Shown: positions 38,407 through 49,730 of the stretch, piece after piece
How positions within the stretch are numbered: position 1 is the first letter of the stretch
Layout of the letters: every line of letters begins with the position of its first letter
Source: Pseudomonas sp. RIT-PI-q
GTDB taxonomy: Bacteria; Pseudomonadota; Gammaproteobacteria; Pseudomonadales; Pseudomonadaceae
Length of the DNA: 64,000 nucleotides
Direction: 5' to 3'
Assembly: GCF_001297125.1 (NCBI RefSeq)
Contig: NZ_LHPC01000007.1
Coordinates: 248,001-312,000, forward strand
The notes under the pieces: model-generated
Database searches by the model: none
Seen by the model: only the letters and a program-made list of their open reading frames with translations
Told to the model about the DNA's origin: nothing
Translations under genes and position numbers: made by a program

Positions 38407-39804
38407 CTAGGCTACGCACGCTGCCTCGGCCGGGTTGTTCACCAGGCGCTCAAGGGTCGTGCGATCCAATAGTTCGGTGTCCAATTTGATGTAAATCGCC
38501 GCTTCATCCTCGACGATCACTGCATCTGTTACCCCTACGACCGCCTTCAGGCGCTCAACCAGACCCGCTTCACGGATCGCCTCAGGCGACAACGGCAAGC
38601 GCAGGCTTGTGACGTAGGGAGGTTCGCGCATGGTAACAGCAAAGGCCAACCAGAGGGCAGCCAGACCGGCGCATCCGAGGAACACAACCGACAGACCGCC
38701 ATGCTGGAACATCCAGCCGCCGAGGATCCCGCCCAGTGCCGAACCGAGGAACTGACTGGTGGAGTAAACCCCCATCGCCGTACCTTTGCCGCCAGCGGGT
38801 GAAACCTTGCTGATCAGTGACGGTAACGAGGCTTCCAGCAGATTGAACGCGGTGAAGAACACCACCGTACCCATCACCAGGGCCCGCAAGCTGTTACCGA
38901 ACTGCCAGAAGAATAGCTCAGTGAGCATCAGCGTCACGACGGCGCCGAGCAAAACTCGTTTCATTTTGCGTCGCTTCTCGCCATAGATAATGAACGGGAT
39001 CATGGCGAAGAACGAAATCAGCAGCGCGGTCAGGTACACCCACCAGTGATGCTCTTTGGGCAGCCCGGCTTTTTCGACCAGGGCCAGGGGCAATGCGACG
39101 AAGCTCGACATCAACATCGCGTGCAACACAAAAATGCCCAGGTCCAGGCGCAGCAGGTCCGGGTGCTTGAGCGTCGGCATCAGCGCCTGACGCGCGACAC
39201 CGGACTCGCGATGCTGCAACGGACCGGTTGCGCGCGGCACCATGAACATCACGATCACGATGCCGAACAGCGCCATGCCACCCGTGGCCAGGAACAATCC
39301 GGACAGGCCGAAGGCGCGCGTCAGCAACGGTCCTACAACCATGGCGACAGCGAACGACAGACCAATCGTCATGCCGATCATCGCCATGGCTTTGGTCCGA
39401 TGCTGTTCCCGGGTCAGGTCGGACAGCAACGCCATGACCGCTGCGGAAATCGCCCCGGCTCCCTGCAGGACTCGACCGGCAATCACGCCCCAGATCGAAT
39501 CGGCATTGGCGGCCAGCACGCTACCGAGGGCGAAGACGATCAGCCCCAGGTAAATCACCGGACGACGACCGATGCGATCGGAAATGAAACCGAAAGGAAT
39601 TTGAAAAATCGCCTGGGTCAGGCCGTAAGCGCCAATCGCCAGCCCGATCAGGGCCGGGGTCGCTCCCGCCAGGTCCATCCCATAGGTCGCCAGTACCGGC
39701 AACACCATGAACATGCCAAGCATACGGAAGGCGAACACCAGGGCCAGACCGCTTGCTGCGCGTGTCTCACTGCCACTCATGCGTTCGCTGTGGGGATCGT
39801 GCAT
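38407..39804 (-). CDS. MFS transporter with C-terminal YAM-like domain (YajR-like)
   Basis: The 465-residue protein has twelve membrane helices (RMLGMFMVLPVLATYG in helix 1, DRIGRRPVIYLGL loop motif). About 65 C-terminal residues in a ferredoxin-like fold (VVGVTDAVIVEDEAAIYIK) are characteristic of YajR. Substrate unknown. It is followed closely by ssb, and divergent from uvrA by 191 bases. The same order occurs in P. aeruginosa as I recall. Confidence 0.88.
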   Translation of the reverse strand: MHDPHSERMSGSETRAASGLALVFAFRMLGMFMVLPVLATYGMDLAGATPALIGLAIGAYGLTQAIFQIPFGFISDRIGRRPVIYLGLIVFALGSVLAANADSIWGVIAGRVLQGAGAISAAVMALLSDLTREQHRTKAMAMIGMTIGLSFAVAMVVGPLLTRAFGLSGLFLATGGMALFGIVIVMFMVPRATGPLQHRESGVARQALMPTLKHPDLLRLDLGIFVLHAMLMSSFVALPLALVEKAGLPKEHHWWVYLTALLISFFAMIPFIIYGEKRRKMKRVLLGAVVTLMLTELFFWQFGNSLRALVMGTVVFFTAFNLLEASLPSLISKVSPAGGKGTAMGVYSTSQFLGSALGGILGGWMFQHGGLSVVFLGCAGLAALWLAFAVTMREPPYVTSLRLPLSPEAIREAGLVERLKAVVGVTDAVIVEDEAAIYIKLDTELLDRTTLERLVNNPAEAACVA

Positions 39805-39995
39805 GGAAAAACCTCATGTGAACCGGCGGCGATTCTACCAGTCCCATCGATTGACGGGGTATATCGCGACGCTTTGACGCGCTCCGCTGACAGACTCTTC
39901 ATGTAAGACACAAATCCGCTCGTTTGATAGTGTGCATCCATCCAGTATTTGGCCGTATACTCCTACGTTTTCGACGCCCGCCAAGCGAGGCCACT

Positions 39996-42830
39996 TTGGA
40001 CAAGATCCTGATTCGTGGGGCCCGAACCCACAACCTGAAGAACATCGACCTGACCCTGCCACGGGACAAACTGATCGTCATCACCGGCCTGTCCGGATCC
40101 GGCAAGTCTTCCTTGGCTTTCGACACGCTGTACGCCGAAGGCCAGCGCCGCTACGTCGAATCGCTGTCGGCCTATGCCCGGCAGTTCCTGTCGATGATGG
40201 AAAAGCCTGACGTCGACACCATCGAAGGCCTGTCGCCAGCCATCTCCATCGAACAGAAGTCGACCTCGCACAACCCACGCTCGACGGTCGGCACCATTAC
40301 CGAAATCTACGATTACCTGCGCCTGCTTTACGCTCGCGTCGGTATTCCGCGCTGCCCGGACCACGACATTCCGCTGGAAGCGCAGACCGTCAGCCAGATG
40401 GTCGACCTGGTCCTCGCGCAACCGGAGGGCAGCAAGCTTATGCTGTTAGCGCCGGTGATCCGCGAGCGTAAAGGCGAGCATTTGTCGGTCTTCGAAGAAC
40501 TACGCGCTCAGGGCTTTGTGCGGGCTCGGGTCAACGGCCGGCTCTGCGAGCTGGACGAGTTGCCGAAGCTGGATAAACAGAAGAAGCATTCGATTGATGT
40601 CGTGGTCGACCGCTTCAAGGTCCGCGCCGATCTGCAACAGCGTCTGGCCGAGTCGTTCGAGACCGCGCTGAAGCTGGCAGACGGTATTGCACTGGTGGCG
40701 CCGATGGACGATGAGCCCGGCGAAGAGATGATCTTCTCCGCGCGCTTCGCCTGCCCGATCTGCGGCCATGCCATCAGCGAGCTGGAACCCAAGCTGTTTT
40801 CCTTCAACAACCCGGCTGGTGCTTGCCCGACGTGCGATGGTTTGGGGGTAAAGCAGTTCTTCGACATCAAGCGACTGGTCAATGGCGAACTGACCCTGGC
40901 CGAAGGCGCGATACGCGGCTGGGACAGGCGTAACGTCTATTACTTCCAGATGCTCGGGTCGTTGGCCTCTCATTACAAATTCAGCCTGGAAGTGCCGTTC
41001 AATGAACTGCCGGCCGATCAGCAGAAATTCATCCTGCACGGCAGCGGTTCGCAAAACGTCGATTTCAAGTACCTGAACGACCGTGGCGATATCGTCAAAC
41101 GCTCGCACCCGTTCGAAGGCATCGTGCCGAACCTCGAGCGCCGCTACCGCGAAACCGAGTCGGCCTCGGTGCGTGAAGAACTGGCCAAGTTCCTCAGCAC
41201 CCAGCATTGCCCGGATTGTCGTGGCACTCGCCTGCGCCGGGAAGCGCGGCATGTGTGGGTGGGCGAGAAGACCCTGCCGGCGGTGACCAATCTGCCGATT
41301 GGCGATGCCTGCGAGTATTTCGGTGCGCTGAAGCTCACCGGCCGCCGTGGCGAAATTGCCGACAAGATCCTCAAGGAAATCCGCGAGCGCCTGCAGTTCC
41401 TGGTCAACGTCGGCCTCGATTATCTGTCGCTGGATCGCAGTGCGGATACGTTGTCCGGCGGTGAGGCTCAGCGCATTCGCCTGGCCAGCCAGATCGGCGC
41501 GGGCCTGGTGGGTGTTCTGTACATCCTCGACGAACCGTCGATTGGCCTGCACCAACGCGACAACGACCGGTTGCTCGGCACGCTCAAGCACCTGCGGGAC
41601 ATCGGCAACACGGTGATCGTGGTCGAGCACGACGAAGATGCGATTCGTCTGGCGGACTACGTCGTGGATATCGGCCCGGGAGCGGGTGTACACGGTGGAC
41701 ACATCGTCGCCGAAGGTACTCCGGCCGAGGTCATGGCTCACCCTGACTCACTGACCGGCAAGTATTTGTCGGGGCGGGTGAAGATTGCGGTCCCGGCCAA
41801 ACGCACCCCGCGCAACAAGAAGTTGTCGCTGTCCCTCAAGGGCGCTCGCGGCAACAACTTGCGCAATGTCGATCTGGACATTCCCATCGGCTTGCTGACC
41901 TGCGTGACCGGCGTGTCCGGTTCGGGCAAGTCGACGCTGATCAACAACACGCTGTTTCCTTTGAGTGCTACGGCGCTCAACGGTGCAACGACGCTTGAAG
42001 CCGCCGCTCACGACAGCATCAAAGGCCTGGAGCATCTGGACAAGGTCGTCGACATCGACCAAAGCCCGATCGGTCGCACGCCGCGCTCCAACCCGGCGAC
42101 CTACACCGGCTTGTTCACCCCGATTCGCGAACTGTTTGCCGGCGTACCGGAATCCCGCTCCCGCGGTTATGGTCCGGGGCGCTTCTCCTTCAACGTGAAG
42201 GGCGGACGCTGCGAAGCCTGTCAGGGCGATGGCCTGATCAAAGTGGAAATGCACTTCCTGCCGGACATCTATGTCCCGTGCGACGTCTGCAAGAGCAAGC
42301 GCTACAACCGCGAGACGCTGGAGATCAAGTACAAGGGCAAGAGCATCCACGAGACGCTTGAGATGACCATCGAGGAAGCGCGGGTGTTCTTCGATGCGGT
42401 TCCGGCCCTGGCGCGCAAGCTCCAGACATTGATGGATGTGGGTCTGTCTTACATCAAGCTGGGGCAATCGGCGACCACATTGTCTGGTGGTGAAGCACAA
42501 CGGGTGAAGCTGTCCCGCGAGCTGTCGAAACGCGATACCGGCAAGACGCTGTACATCCTCGATGAGCCGACCACTGGTTTGCACTTCGCGGATATCCAGC
42601 AACTGCTCGATGTCCTGCATCGACTGCGCGACCACGGCAACACGGTGGTGGTGATCGAGCACAACCTCGACGTGATCAAGACGGCGGACTGGTTGGTCGA
42701 CCTGGGCCCGGAAGGCGGTTCCAAGGGCGGGCAGATCATTGCCGTCGGTACACCGGAGGAAGTGTCCGAGATGAAGCAGTCTCACACCGGCTTCTACCTC
42801 AAGCCACTGCTGGCTCGTGACAAGGCCTGA
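39996..42830 (+). CDS. uvrA: Excinuclease ABC subunit A
   Basis: The 944-residue protein recognises bulky DNA damage with UvrB. It has two ABC ATPase halves, with Walker A GLSGSGKS near residue 31 and GVSGSGKS near 640. The signature LSGGEAQR appears in both halves, and the zinc fingers are CPIC..CPTC and CEAC..CDVC. The start is TTG at 39996 (GAGG seven bases upstream), giving the usual [16 protein letters not shown]-terminus. I see no perfect LexA box upstream. A strong terminator follows. Confidence 0.96.
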   Translation: MDKILIRGARTHNLKNIDLTLPRDKLIVITGLSGSGKSSLAFDTLYAEGQRRYVESLSAYARQFLSMMEKPDVDTIEGLSPAISIEQKSTSHNPRSTVGTITEIYDYLRLLYARVGIPRCPDHDIPLEAQTVSQMVDLVLAQPEGSKLMLLAPVIRERKGEHLSVFEELRAQGFVRARVNGRLCELDELPKLDKQKKHSIDVVVDRFKVRADLQQRLAESFETALKLADGIALVAPMDDEPGEEMIFSARFACPICGHAISELEPKLFSFNNPAGACPTCDGLGVKQFFDIKRLVNGELTLAEGAIRGWDRRNVYYFQMLGSLASHYKFSLEVPFNELPADQQKFILHGSGSQNVDFKYLNDRGDIVKRSHPFEGIVPNLERRYRETESASVREELAKFLSTQHCPDCRGTRLRREARHVWVGEKTLPAVTNLPIGDACEYFGALKLTGRRGEIADKILKEIRERLQFLVNVGLDYLSLDRSADTLSGGEAQRIRLASQIGAGLVGVLYILDEPSIGLHQRDNDRLLGTLKHLRDIGNTVIVVEHDEDAIRLADYVVDIGPGAGVHGGHIVAEGTPAEVMAHPDSLTGKYLSGRVKIAVPAKRTPRNKKLSLSLKGARGNNLRNVDLDIPIGLLTCVTGVSGSGKSTLINNTLFPLSATALNGATTLEAAAHDSIKGLEHLDKVVDIDQSPIGRTPRSNPATYTGLFTPIRELFAGVPESRSRGYGPGRFSFNVKGGRCEACQGDGLIKVEMHFLPDIYVPCDVCKSKRYNRETLEIKYKGKSIHETLEMTIEEARVFFDAVPALARKLQTLMDVGLSYIKLGQSATTLSGGEAQRVKLSRELSKRDTGKTLYILDEPTTGLHFADIQQLLDVLHRLRDHGNTVVVIEHNLDVIKTADWLVDLGPEGGSKGGQIIAVGTPEEVSEMKQSHTGFYLKPLLARDKA

Positions 42831-42842
42831 ATCTGGCCCATG

Positions 42843-42882
42843 AAAAAGCCCCTGTCACTTCTACAGTGACAGGGGCTTTTTT
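42843..42882. terminator. Bidirectional terminator after uvrA
   Basis: AAAAAGCCCCTGTCACT pairs with AGTGACAGGGGCTTTTT, giving a 17-bp stem ending in a T-run. Its A-run/T-run symmetry lets it serve uvrA and the opposite-strand ferritin gene. Confidence 0.92.
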
Positions 42883-42890
42883 GTATCTGA

Positions 42891-42993
42891 CCTGTAGGAG
42901 CGAGCTTGCTCGCGATGGTCGTTAACGATAACGCGTGAACCATGAATATACGCGGCGTTTGTAGTCCATCGCGAGCAAGCTCGCTCCTACAGG
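42891..42993. repeat. REP doublet, GTAGGAGCGAGCTTGCTCGCG type
   Basis: Inverted 28-bp arms (42891-42918 and 42966-42993). It is the last REP element on the right of the window; none occurs in the ribosomal cluster. Confidence 0.9.
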
Positions 42994-43000
42994 AGGTAAT

Positions 43001-43465
43001 TCAGAACTGCGATTGCAGGTAATTCTCCAGACCGATCAACTTGATCAGACCCAACTGCTTCTCAAGCCAGTAGGTGTGATCTTCTTCGGTGTCGTTCAAC
43101 TGGATACGCAGCATCTCCCGGCTGACGTAATCCTTGTGCTGCTCGCAGAGCTCAATGCCTTTGCACAGTGCGGCGCGGACTTTGTACTCCAGGCGCAAGT
43201 CGGCGGCCAGCATGTCAGGGACCGTGGTGCCGACATCGAGGTCGTCCGGACGCATGCGCGGCGTACCTTCGAGCATGAGGATTCGGCGCATCAAGGCATC
43301 GGCGTGCCCAGCCTCTTCTTCCATCTCGTGGTTGATACGTTCGTAGAGCTCGGTGAAACCCCAGTCCTCGTACATCCGCGAATGGATGAAATATTGATCA
43401 CGCGCGGCCAGCTCGCCGGTCAGCAACGTGTTGAGGTAATCGATTACGTCTGGGTGGCCTTGCAT
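43001..43465 (-). CDS. ftnA: Bacterioferritin-family ferritin without the heme-ligand methionine (FtnA type)
   Basis: The 154-residue protein stores iron as a ferric core in a 24-subunit shell. Ferroxidase residues E18, E51, H54, E93, E127 and H130 are present. Residue 52, the heme-axial methionine of E. coli Bfr, is alanine here. It is therefore the heme-free type that in P. aeruginosa (next to katA) was renamed FtnA; many databases still call it bfr. A GGGAG ribosome site precedes the ATG at 43465. Upstream is katA on the same strand. Confidence 0.9.
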   Translation of the reverse strand: MQGHPDVIDYLNTLLTGELAARDQYFIHSRMYEDWGFTELYERINHEMEEEAGHADALMRRILMLEGTPRMRPDDLDVGTTVPDMLAADLRLEYKVRAALCKGIELCEQHKDYVSREMLRIQLNDTEEDHTYWLEKQLGLIKLIGLENYLQSQF

Positions 43466-43577
43466 CGCCCTACATCTCCCTGCTTGAAAGTCTGTAGTTT
43501 GAACCAAGGCGGCTGTTTGGTCACTGCGTTTACGCGATAAAAGCGAAGATATTCTGAGAAAAGTGGTTTAAATAACG

Positions 43578-43603
43578 CAAAAACCGCCCAAATGAGGGCG
43601 GTT
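43578..43603 (-). terminator. Terminator after katA
   Basis: On the minus strand AACCGCCC pairs with GGGCGGTT and a T-run (TTTTTGCG) follows. It lies between katA and the ferritin gene, which therefore probably has its own promoter. Confidence 0.82.
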
Positions 43604-43620
43604 CTGCTTCTCGTTTAGAC

Positions 43621-45069
43621 TTAGTTAAGCGCTACGCCCAACGCCGTTGCGACTGCTTCTCCATACGCCGGATCGGCCCTGAAGAAATGCTGCAATTGAC
43701 GATCGACCACGTCACTGGAAACCCCGGCCATCGCGCCGGCAATGTTGTTGACGAGCAGGGTTTTCTGCTCATCGCTCATCAGACGGAACAGCGCACCGGC
43801 GTGGCTGTAGTAGTCAGTATCTTCACGGTGATCGTAACGACCGGCAGCACCGCTCAACGCCAACGCAGGCTCAGCGTAGCGAGGTGCTTGTTTAGGCGAT
43901 TCGACGTAGCTGTTCGGCTCGTAGTTCGGAGCTGCACCACCGTTACTGCCGAACGCCATCGAACCATCGCGCTGGTAGCTGTTCACCGGACTGCGAGGCG
44001 CATTGACCGGCAATTGCTGGTGATTGGTGCCGATACGGTAGCGGTGGGCATCGGCATAGGCGAACACCCGACCTTGCAGCATGCGATCCGGGGACAGGCC
44101 GACACCTGGAACCATGTTGCTCGGACCGAACGCCGCTTGCTCAACTTCAGCGAAGTAGTTCAGCGGGTTGCGATTGAGCTCCAGTTCGCCCACCTCGATC
44201 AGCGGAAACTCTTTTTGCGACCAGGTCTTGGTCACATCGAACGGGTTCTCGTAGTGCGCTGCCGCCTGAGCTTCGGTCATGATCTGGATGCACACACGCC
44301 ATTTCGGGAAGTCACCGCGCTCGATTGCCTCGAACAGGTCCCGCTGAGCGTAATCTGGATCGGTGCCGGCCAGACGTGCTGCGTCTGCGGGAGCCAGGTT
44401 CTTGATCCCTTGTTTGGTCTTGTAGTGCCACTTCACCCAATGACGTTCGCCCTTGGCGCTGATCAGGCTGTAGGTGTGGCTGCCGAAGCCGTGCATGTGA
44501 CGGTAGCCGTCAGGGATGCCGCGGTCCGAGAACAGAATCGTGACCTGGTGCAGCGCCTCAGGCGAGTGCGACCAGAAGTCCCACATCATCTGCGCACTTT
44601 TCAGGTTGCTTTGCGGCAGGCGCTTTTGGGTGTGGATGAAATCCGGGAATTTCAGCGGATCGCGAATGAAGAACACGGGCGTGTTGTTGCCCACGATGTC
44701 CCAGTTTCCTTCTTCGGTGTAGAACTTCAGGGCAAAACCACGTGGATCGCGCTCGGTGTCAGCCGAGCCGCGTTCGCCGCCAACAGTGGAAAAGCGCAGG
44801 AACGTTGGCGTTTGCTTACCGACAGATTCAAACAGTTTGGCGCTGGTGTACTCGGTGATATCACGAGTCACAGTGAACGTACCGTAAGCACCCGAGCCTT
44901 TAGCGTGTACGCGGCGCTCCGGGATGTTTTCACGGTTGAAGTGGGCAAGCTTCTCGATCAGGTGGAAGTCGTCGAGCAGCAGTGGGCCACGAGGGCCGGC
45001 GGAGCGGGAATTCTGGTTGTCGGCGACAGGAGCGCCACTGGCGGTGGTAAGCGTTTTATTTTGGCTCAT
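43621..45069 (-). CDS. katA: Monofunctional heme catalase, small-subunit type
   Basis: The 482-residue enzyme breaks down hydrogen peroxide. The distal histidine is H55 in RVHAKGSG. The asparagine is in VGNNTPVFF and the heme-ligand tyrosine in [14 protein letters not shown]. The length fits clade 3 catalases. The ATG at 45069 follows GAGGAAGAG; the frame further up is not needed. It lies directly before the ferritin gene, a pairing that links peroxide defence with iron storage. An OxyR site is likely but not clearly visible. Confidence 0.96.
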   Translation of the reverse strand: MSQNKTLTTASGAPVADNQNSRSAGPRGPLLLDDFHLIEKLAHFNRENIPERRVHAKGSGAYGTFTVTRDITEYTSAKLFESVGKQTPTFLRFSTVGGERGSADTERDPRGFALKFYTEEGNWDIVGNNTPVFFIRDPLKFPDFIHTQKRLPQSNLKSAQMMWDFWSHSPEALHQVTILFSDRGIPDGYRHMHGFGSHTYSLISAKGERHWVKWHYKTKQGIKNLAPADAARLAGTDPDYAQRDLFEAIERGDFPKWRVCIQIMTEAQAAAHYENPFDVTKTWSQKEFPLIEVGELELNRNPLNYFAEVEQAAFGPSNMVPGVGLSPDRMLQGRVFAYADAHRYRIGTNHQQLPVNAPRSPVNSYQRDGSMAFGSNGGAAPNYEPNSYVESPKQAPRYAEPALALSGAAGRYDHREDTDYYSHAGALFRLMSDEQKTLLVNNIAGAMAGVSSDVVDRQLQHFFRADPAYGEAVATALGVALN

Positions 45070-45212
45070 GCGATCTCTTCCTCTGTCAGTCTTTAACTGC
45101 CGGCTAATCGGCTGAGAGGGAGTATTGACCACGAACGTTACACCTACAAATTCATTAACCTTTCAGAACCGATAGAAAATTACTAACGCACGCGCCACTT
45201 TTAAAGCGCGCA

Positions 45213-45239
45213 CAAAAAACCGGGCACTAGGCCCGGTTC
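45213..45239 (-). terminator. Terminator of the alpha ribosomal operon
   Basis: On the minus strand, AACCGGGC and GCCCGGTT form a stem followed by TTTTTT. It lies 20 bases past the rplQ stop and isolates the ribosomal cluster from katA. Confidence 0.9.
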
Positions 45240-45258
45240 TTCGTTTCAGACTGACGTC

Positions 45259-45645
45259 TTACTCAGCGGATACAGCTTCACCACCGGCAGGACGATCAAC
45301 CAACTCGACGTACGCCATAGGCGCGTTGTCGCCAGTGCGGAAACCGCACTTGAGGATGCGCAGGTAGCCACCCTCACGGGTAGCGTAACGCTTGCCCAGG
45401 TCGTTGAAGAGCTTACCAACGATAGCTTTCGAACGAGTACGGTCGAAAGCCAGACGGCGGTTAGCCAGGCTGTCTGTCTTGGCCAAAGTGATCAGCGGCT
45501 CAGCAACGCGACGCAGTTCTTTAGCTTTTGGCAGTGTAGTTTTGATCAGCTCGTGCTCGAACAGCGACACCGCCATGTTTTGAAACATGGCCTTGCGGTG
45601 CGAGCTGGTGCGGCTCAGGTGACGACCACTTTTACGATGACGCAT
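45259..45645 (-). CDS. rplQ: 50S ribosomal protein L17
   Basis: The 128-residue protein has the invariant start [20 protein letters not shown] and the segment [17 protein letters not shown]. It is the last gene of the alpha operon, 42 bases after rpoA, and a terminator follows at 45213-45239. It binds 23S rRNA near the exit-tunnel side. Confidence 0.97.
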   Translation of the reverse strand: MRHRKSGRHLSRTSSHRKAMFQNMAVSLFEHELIKTTLPKAKELRRVAEPLITLAKTDSLANRRLAFDRTRSKAIVGKLFNDLGKRYATREGGYLRILKCGFRTGDNAPMAYVELVDRPAGGEAVSAE

Positions 45646-45687
45646 GGTTCATTCCTTACCAAACACAACGTTCGGTGATTACGACGA

Positions 45688-46689
45688 TCAGGCAGTCGCC
45701 TTGTCGTCCTTCTTAAGACTTGCAGGCGGCCAGTTGTCGAGGCGCATGCCGAGGGACAGACCGCGGGAGGCCAGAACGTCCTTGATTTCAGTCAAGGATT
45801 TCTTGCCAAGGTTCGGAGTCTTCAACAGCTCTACTTCGGTACGCTGAATCAGGTCACCGATGTAGTAGATGTTTTCCGCCTTAAGGCAGTTAGCCGAACG
45901 TACAGTCAGTTCCAGATCGTCAACCGGGCGAAGCAGGATCGGATCGATCTCGTCTTCCTGCTCGACAACCACTGGTTCACTGTCACCTTTGAGGTCGACG
46001 AACGCAGCCAACTGCTGTTGCAGAATGGTTGCAGCGCGGCGGATAGCCTCTTCAGGATCCAGAGTACCGTTGGTTTCCAGATCAATAACCAGCTTGTCCA
46101 GGTTAGTACGCTGTTCGACACGGGCGTTTTCCACCACGTATGCGATACGGCGAACCGGGCTGAACGAAGAGTCAAGCTGCAAGCGACCGATGCTGCGGCT
46201 TTCGTCTTCATCGCTCTGACGCGAGTCTGCCGGTTCATAACCACGACCACGAGCTACGGTGAGCTTCATGTTCAGGGCGCCGTTAGACGCCAGGTTAGCG
46301 ATTACGTGATCGGGGTTAACGATCTCGACATCATGATCCAGCTGAATATCGGCAGCGGTAACCACCCCCGAACCCTTCTTCGACAAGGTCAGCGTAACTT
46401 CGTCACGACCGTGCAGCTTGATAGCCAGACCTTTAAGGTTCAACAGGATTTCAATTACGTCTTCCTGTACGCCTTCGATTGCGCTGTACTCATGGAGTAC
46501 ACCATCAATCTCGGCCTCGACTACTGCACAGCCGGGCATTGAGGACAACAGGATGCGGCGCAGCGCGTTGCCCAGGGTGTGGCCGAAACCACGCTCGAGA
46601 GGCTCGAGAGTGATCTTGGCGCGGGTTGGACTGACAACCTGCACATCAATATGGCGGGGTGTCAGGAACTCATTTACCGAAATCTGCAT
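45688..46689 (-). CDS. rpoA: RNA polymerase alpha subunit
   Basis: The 333-residue protein has an N-terminal dimer/assembly domain (residues 1 to about 235) and a C-terminal UP-element and activator-binding domain with [20 protein letters not shown]. The latter includes the arginine that contacts UP-element DNA. It lies between rpsD and rplQ in the alpha operon. It sets the scaffold for beta and beta-prime, whose 3' gene end is at the right window edge. Confidence 0.98.
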   Translation of the reverse strand: MQISVNEFLTPRHIDVQVVSPTRAKITLEPLERGFGHTLGNALRRILLSSMPGCAVVEAEIDGVLHEYSAIEGVQEDVIEILLNLKGLAIKLHGRDEVTLTLSKKGSGVVTAADIQLDHDVEIVNPDHVIANLASNGALNMKLTVARGRGYEPADSRQSDEDESRSIGRLQLDSSFSPVRRIAYVVENARVEQRTNLDKLVIDLETNGTLDPEEAIRRAATILQQQLAAFVDLKGDSEPVVVEQEDEIDPILLRPVDDLELTVRSANCLKAENIYYIGDLIQRTEVELLKTPNLGKKSLTEIKDVLASRGLSLGMRLDNWPPASLKKDDKATA

Positions 46690-46711
46690 GGATGCACCTA
46701 TTTTCTAGCCC

Positions 46712-47332
46712 TTACTTGGAGTAGAGCTCGACAATCAGGCTTTCGTTGATGTCGGCGGACAGATCACTGCGAGCTGGAACGTTCTTGAAAACGCCCGACT
46801 TCTTCTCAGTGTCTACTTCTACCCATTCTACGCGGCCACGTTGGGCACACAGATCGAGAGCTTGGACAATGCGAAGTTGGTTCTTTGCTTTCTCGCGAAT
46901 CGCGACCACGTCACCAGCACGAACCTGGTAAGACGGTACGTTTACGGTCTGACCGTTAACGCTGACGGATTTGTGCGATACCAGCTGACGGGATTCGGCA
47001 CGAGTAGAGCCAAAACCCATACGGTATACAACGTTGTCCAGACGGCATTCGAGCAGTTGCAGCAGGTTTTCACCGGTTGCACCTTTCTTGCCAGCAGCTT
47101 CTTTGTAGTAGCCGCTGAATTGACGCTCGAGAACGCCGTAGATACGACGGACCTTCTGCTTTTCACGCAGTTGGGTGCCGTAATCGGACTGGCGACCGCG
47201 GCGTTGGCCGTGGATACCAGGTGCTGCTTCGATGTTGCACTTCGATTCGATCGCGCGCACGCCGCTCTTCAGAAAGAGATCGGTGCCTTCGCGACGAGCG
47301 AGTTTGCATTTTGGACCAATGTAACGAGCCAT
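46712..47332 (-). CDS. rpsD: 30S ribosomal protein S4
   Basis: The 206-residue protein starts [20 protein letters not shown] and contains an S4 RNA-binding domain (about residues 96-160). It starts 30S assembly on the 16S 5' domain. In E. coli S4 is also the translational repressor of the alpha operon, acting at the rpsM start. Whether it does so here is not visible. Confidence 0.97.
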   Translation of the reverse strand: MARYIGPKCKLARREGTDLFLKSGVRAIESKCNIEAAPGIHGQRRGRQSDYGTQLREKQKVRRIYGVLERQFSGYYKEAAGKKGATGENLLQLLECRLDNVVYRMGFGSTRAESRQLVSHKSVSVNGQTVNVPSYQVRAGDVVAIREKAKNQLRIVQALDLCAQRGRVEWVEVDTEKKSGVFKNVPARSDLSADINESLIVELYSK

Positions 47333-47350
47333 TCTTTACAATCTCCTGGA

Positions 47351-47740
47351 TTACACGCGGCGCTTCTTCGGCGGACGGCACCCGTTGTGCGGGATTGGCG
47401 TCACGTCGGTGATGCTGGCGATCTTGTAGCCACAGCCGTTCAAAGCGCGGACTGCAGATTCACGACCTGGGCCTGGACCTTTGACGTTAACGTCAAGGTT
47501 TTTCAGACCGTATTCCAGCGCAGCTTGACCAGCACGTTCAGCAGCTACTTGAGCAGCGAACGGGGTGGACTTGCGGGAACCGCGGAAACCCGAACCACCG
47601 GAGGTAGCCCAGGAAAGAGCGTTGCCTTGACGGTCGGTGATGGTCACGATTGTGTTGTTAAAAGACGCGTGGATGTGGGCGATGCCATCAACCACTGTCT
47701 TTTTGACTTTTTTACGAGGACGAGCAGCAGGTTTAGCCAT
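47351..47740 (-). CDS. rpsK: 30S ribosomal protein S11
   Basis: The 129-residue protein has a basic N-terminal tail ([16 protein letters not shown]). The segments [20 protein letters not shown] and [20 protein letters not shown] are also present. It lies at the platform near the 3' end of 16S rRNA. Gaps of 18 and 30 bases separate it from rpsD and rpsM. Confidence 0.97.
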   Translation of the reverse strand: MAKPAARPRKKVKKTVVDGIAHIHASFNNTIVTITDRQGNALSWATSGGSGFRGSRKSTPFAAQVAAERAGQAALEYGLKNLDVNVKGPGPGRESAVRALNGCGYKIASITDVTPIPHNGCRPPKKRRV

Positions 47741-47770
47741 GATTAATTTCCTGTCGATTCGCTGGGGCGA

Positions 47771-48127
47771 TTACTTGCGGATCGGCTTACGCGGACCTTT
47801 ACGGGTACGCGCGTTAGTCTTGGTACGCTGACCGCGCACTGGAAGACCACGACGATGACGCAGACCGCGATAGCAACCGAGGTCCATCAAACGCTTGATT
47901 TTCATGTTGATTTCGCGACGCAGGTCACCTTCAGTGGTGAACTTCGCCACTTCGCCACGCAGCTGTTCAATCTGCTCGTCGCTCAGATCTTTGATCTTTG
48001 CTGCTGGGTTTACCCCAGTCACCGCACAGATCTTCTGTGCAGTAGTGCGACCAACACCATAGATGTAGGTCAGCGAGATAACAGTATGCTTGTTATCTGG
48101 AATGTTAACGCCTGCAATACGGGCCAT
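47771..48127 (-). CDS. rpsM: 30S ribosomal protein S13
   Basis: The 118-residue protein has the helix-hairpin-helix start [20 protein letters not shown] and the basic C-terminus [15 protein letters not shown] that touches P-site tRNA. It is the first gene of the alpha operon, with a promoter candidate at 48187-48215 upstream. Confidence 0.97.
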   Translation of the reverse strand: MARIAGVNIPDNKHTVISLTYIYGVGRTTAQKICAVTGVNPAAKIKDLSDEQIEQLRGEVAKFTTEGDLRREINMKIKRLMDLGCYRGLRHRRGLPVRGQRTKTNARTRKGPRKPIRK

Positions 48128-48186
48128 TCAGTGGGACTCCAATTGACAGCTACCTACGCCCCGGAAGCCAAGAAATAGGGCGCGAG

Positions 48187-48215
48187 ATAATATCGCTGTA
48201 ATAACAAATAATCAA
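48187..48215 (-). promoter_or_regulatory. Promoter candidate of the alpha operon
   Basis: On the minus strand TTGATT (48210-48215), 17 bases and TATTAT (48187-48192) form a sigma-70 promoter. The bases after the -10 are GC-rich (CTCGCGCCC), as in promoters under stringent control. A start near 48180 would leave a leader of about 50 bases before rpsM. Confidence 0.65.
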
Positions 48216-48239
48216 CCCGGTAGCGCACTAGCTACCGGG
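48216..48239 (-). terminator. Hairpin between rpmJ and the alpha promoter
   Basis: CCCGGTAGC pairs perfectly with GCTACCGGG (9 bp) around a six-base loop. On the minus strand the T-rich TTGATTATTTGTTATT follows. It may end or attenuate spc transcription and sits directly against the -35 of the alpha promoter. Confidence 0.65.
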
Positions 48240-48257
48240 CTTGAAGCACAATCACAC

Positions 48258-48374
48258 TCAGCCTTGGCGCTGTTTGTGACGCGGTTCCGCGCTGCAAATT
48301 ACTCGAACAACACCTTCGCGGCGAATAATCTTGCAGTTACGGCACAGCTTTTTCACCGATGCACGAACTTTCAT
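48258..48374 (-). CDS. rpmJ: 50S ribosomal protein L36, zinc-binding form
   Basis: The 38-residue protein keeps the zinc ligands C11, C14, C27 and H33 (KLCRNCKII and [10 protein letters not shown]). This is the C-plus form made under zinc sufficiency; a cysteine-free paralogue elsewhere would be expected under Zur. It lies 27 bases after secY and closes the spc operon. Confidence 0.95.
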
Positions 48375-48401
48375 CACCAACTCCTCGAACCTTATGGGTA
48401 C

Positions 48402-49730
48402 TCAGCGCAACATGCCGCTGCCGTAACCCTTCAGGTTGGCTTTCTTCATCAGGGATTCGTACTGGTGCGAAACGAGGTGCGATTGTACTTGGGACATGAA
48501 GTCCATCACAACCACGACGACGATCAGCAACGAGGTCCCGCCAAGGTAGAACGGTACGTTTGCTGCAACCACCAGGAACTGGGGCAGCAAGCACACGGCC
48601 GTCATGTAAAGAGCACCGAACATGGTCAAGCGAGTCAGAACGCCATCAATGTAGCGCGCAGACTGCTCACCTGGACGGATGCCCGGAATAAAGGCACCGG
48701 ACTTCTTCAGGTTTTCCGCTACGTCTTTCGGATTGAACATCAACGCCGTATAGAAGAAGCAGAAGAAAATAATCCCTGCACTAAACAGCAGAATATTCAA
48801 CGGCTGACCAGGAGCGATCGACTGCGAGATGTCCTGCAACCAGCCCATACCTTCAGACTGGCCGAACCAGGCACCCAACGAAGCCGGGAACAGCAAAATG
48901 CTGCTCGCGAAAATGGCCGGAATAACACCGGCCATGTTCACCTTCAGCGGCAAGTGGCTAGTCTGCGCAGCGAAGACCTTGCGGCCCTGCTGACGCTTGG
49001 CGTAGTGAACAGCAATACGACGCTGACCACGCTCAATGAACACCACGAAACCGATAATCGCTACTGCCAGCAAACCGATGGCAACCAGGGCGAAGATGTT
49101 GATATCACCCTGACGCGCAGACTCGAAAGACTGCCCGATTGCTCTCGGAAGACCGGCGACGATACCCGAAAAAATCAACATCGAGATACCGTTGCCAACA
49201 CCACGCTCAGTAATCTGCTCACCCAGCCACATCATGAACATCGCACCAGCCACAAAAGTGGATACCGCGACGAAATGGAAGCCAAAGTCACCAGTGAACG
49301 CAACGCCCTGCCCCGCCAGACCAATGGACATGCCAATAGCCTGAACGAGAGCGAGGACGACAGTGCCGTAGCGGGTGTACTGGCTGATCTTGCGACGGCC
49401 AGCTTCACCTTCCTTCTTCAACTGCTCCAGCTGCGGGCTGACGGCGGTCATCAGTTGCATGATGATCGATGCCGAAATGTACGGCATGATCCCCAGTGCA
49501 AAGATACTCATCCGTTCCAGCGCGCCGCCAGAAAACATGTTGAACAAGCTAAGAATGGTCCCCTCATTCTGTCGAAACAGGTCCGCGAGTCGGTCCGGGT
49601 TGATACCTGGAACCGGGATGTGTGCGCCTATTCGGTAGACGATAATCGCCAGGAACAGAAAACGCAGACGAGCCCAGAGTTCAGACATACCGCCTTTGCC
49701 GAGCGCAGAGAGAGCACCTTGCTTAGCCAT
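48402..49730 (-). CDS. secY: Protein translocase subunit SecY
   Basis: The 442-residue integral membrane protein has ten predicted helices and is the channel of the Sec translocon with SecE and SecG. Conserved parts are the N-terminal [36 protein letters not shown] and the C-terminal region [14 protein letters not shown]. It starts directly after rplO. Confidence 0.97.
   Translation of the reverse strand: MAKQGALSALGKGGMSELWARLRFLFLAIIVYRIGAHIPVPGINPDRLADLFRQNEGTILSLFNMFSGGALERMSIFALGIMPYISASIIMQLMTAVSPQLEQLKKEGEAGRRKISQYTRYGTVVLALVQAIGMSIGLAGQGVAFTGDFGFHFVAVSTFVAGAMFMMWLGEQITERGVGNGISMLIFSGIVAGLPRAIGQSFESARQGDINIFALVAIGLLAVAIIGFVVFIERGQRRIAVHYAKRQQGRKVFAAQTSHLPLKVNMAGVIPAIFASSILLFPASLGAWFGQSEGMGWLQDISQSIAPGQPLNILLFSAGIIFFCFFYTALMFNPKDVAENLKKSGAFIPGIRPGEQSARYIDGVLTRLTMFGALYMTAVCLLPQFLVVAANVPFYLGGTSLLIVVVVVMDFMSQVQSHLVSHQYESLMKKANLKGYGSGMLR

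Noticed and set aside
39805..39995. LexA (SOS) box before uvrA
   Set aside because: I found no CTG-N10-CAG with the usual AT core. An AGTAT-N8-ATACT inverted repeat near 39943-39960 does not fit the LexA consensus.
45070..45212. OxyR operator in the katA promoter region
   Set aside because: An ATAG/CTAT-type half site occurs once (CTATC), but the four-part spacing of OxyR sites is not seen; not reported as a feature.
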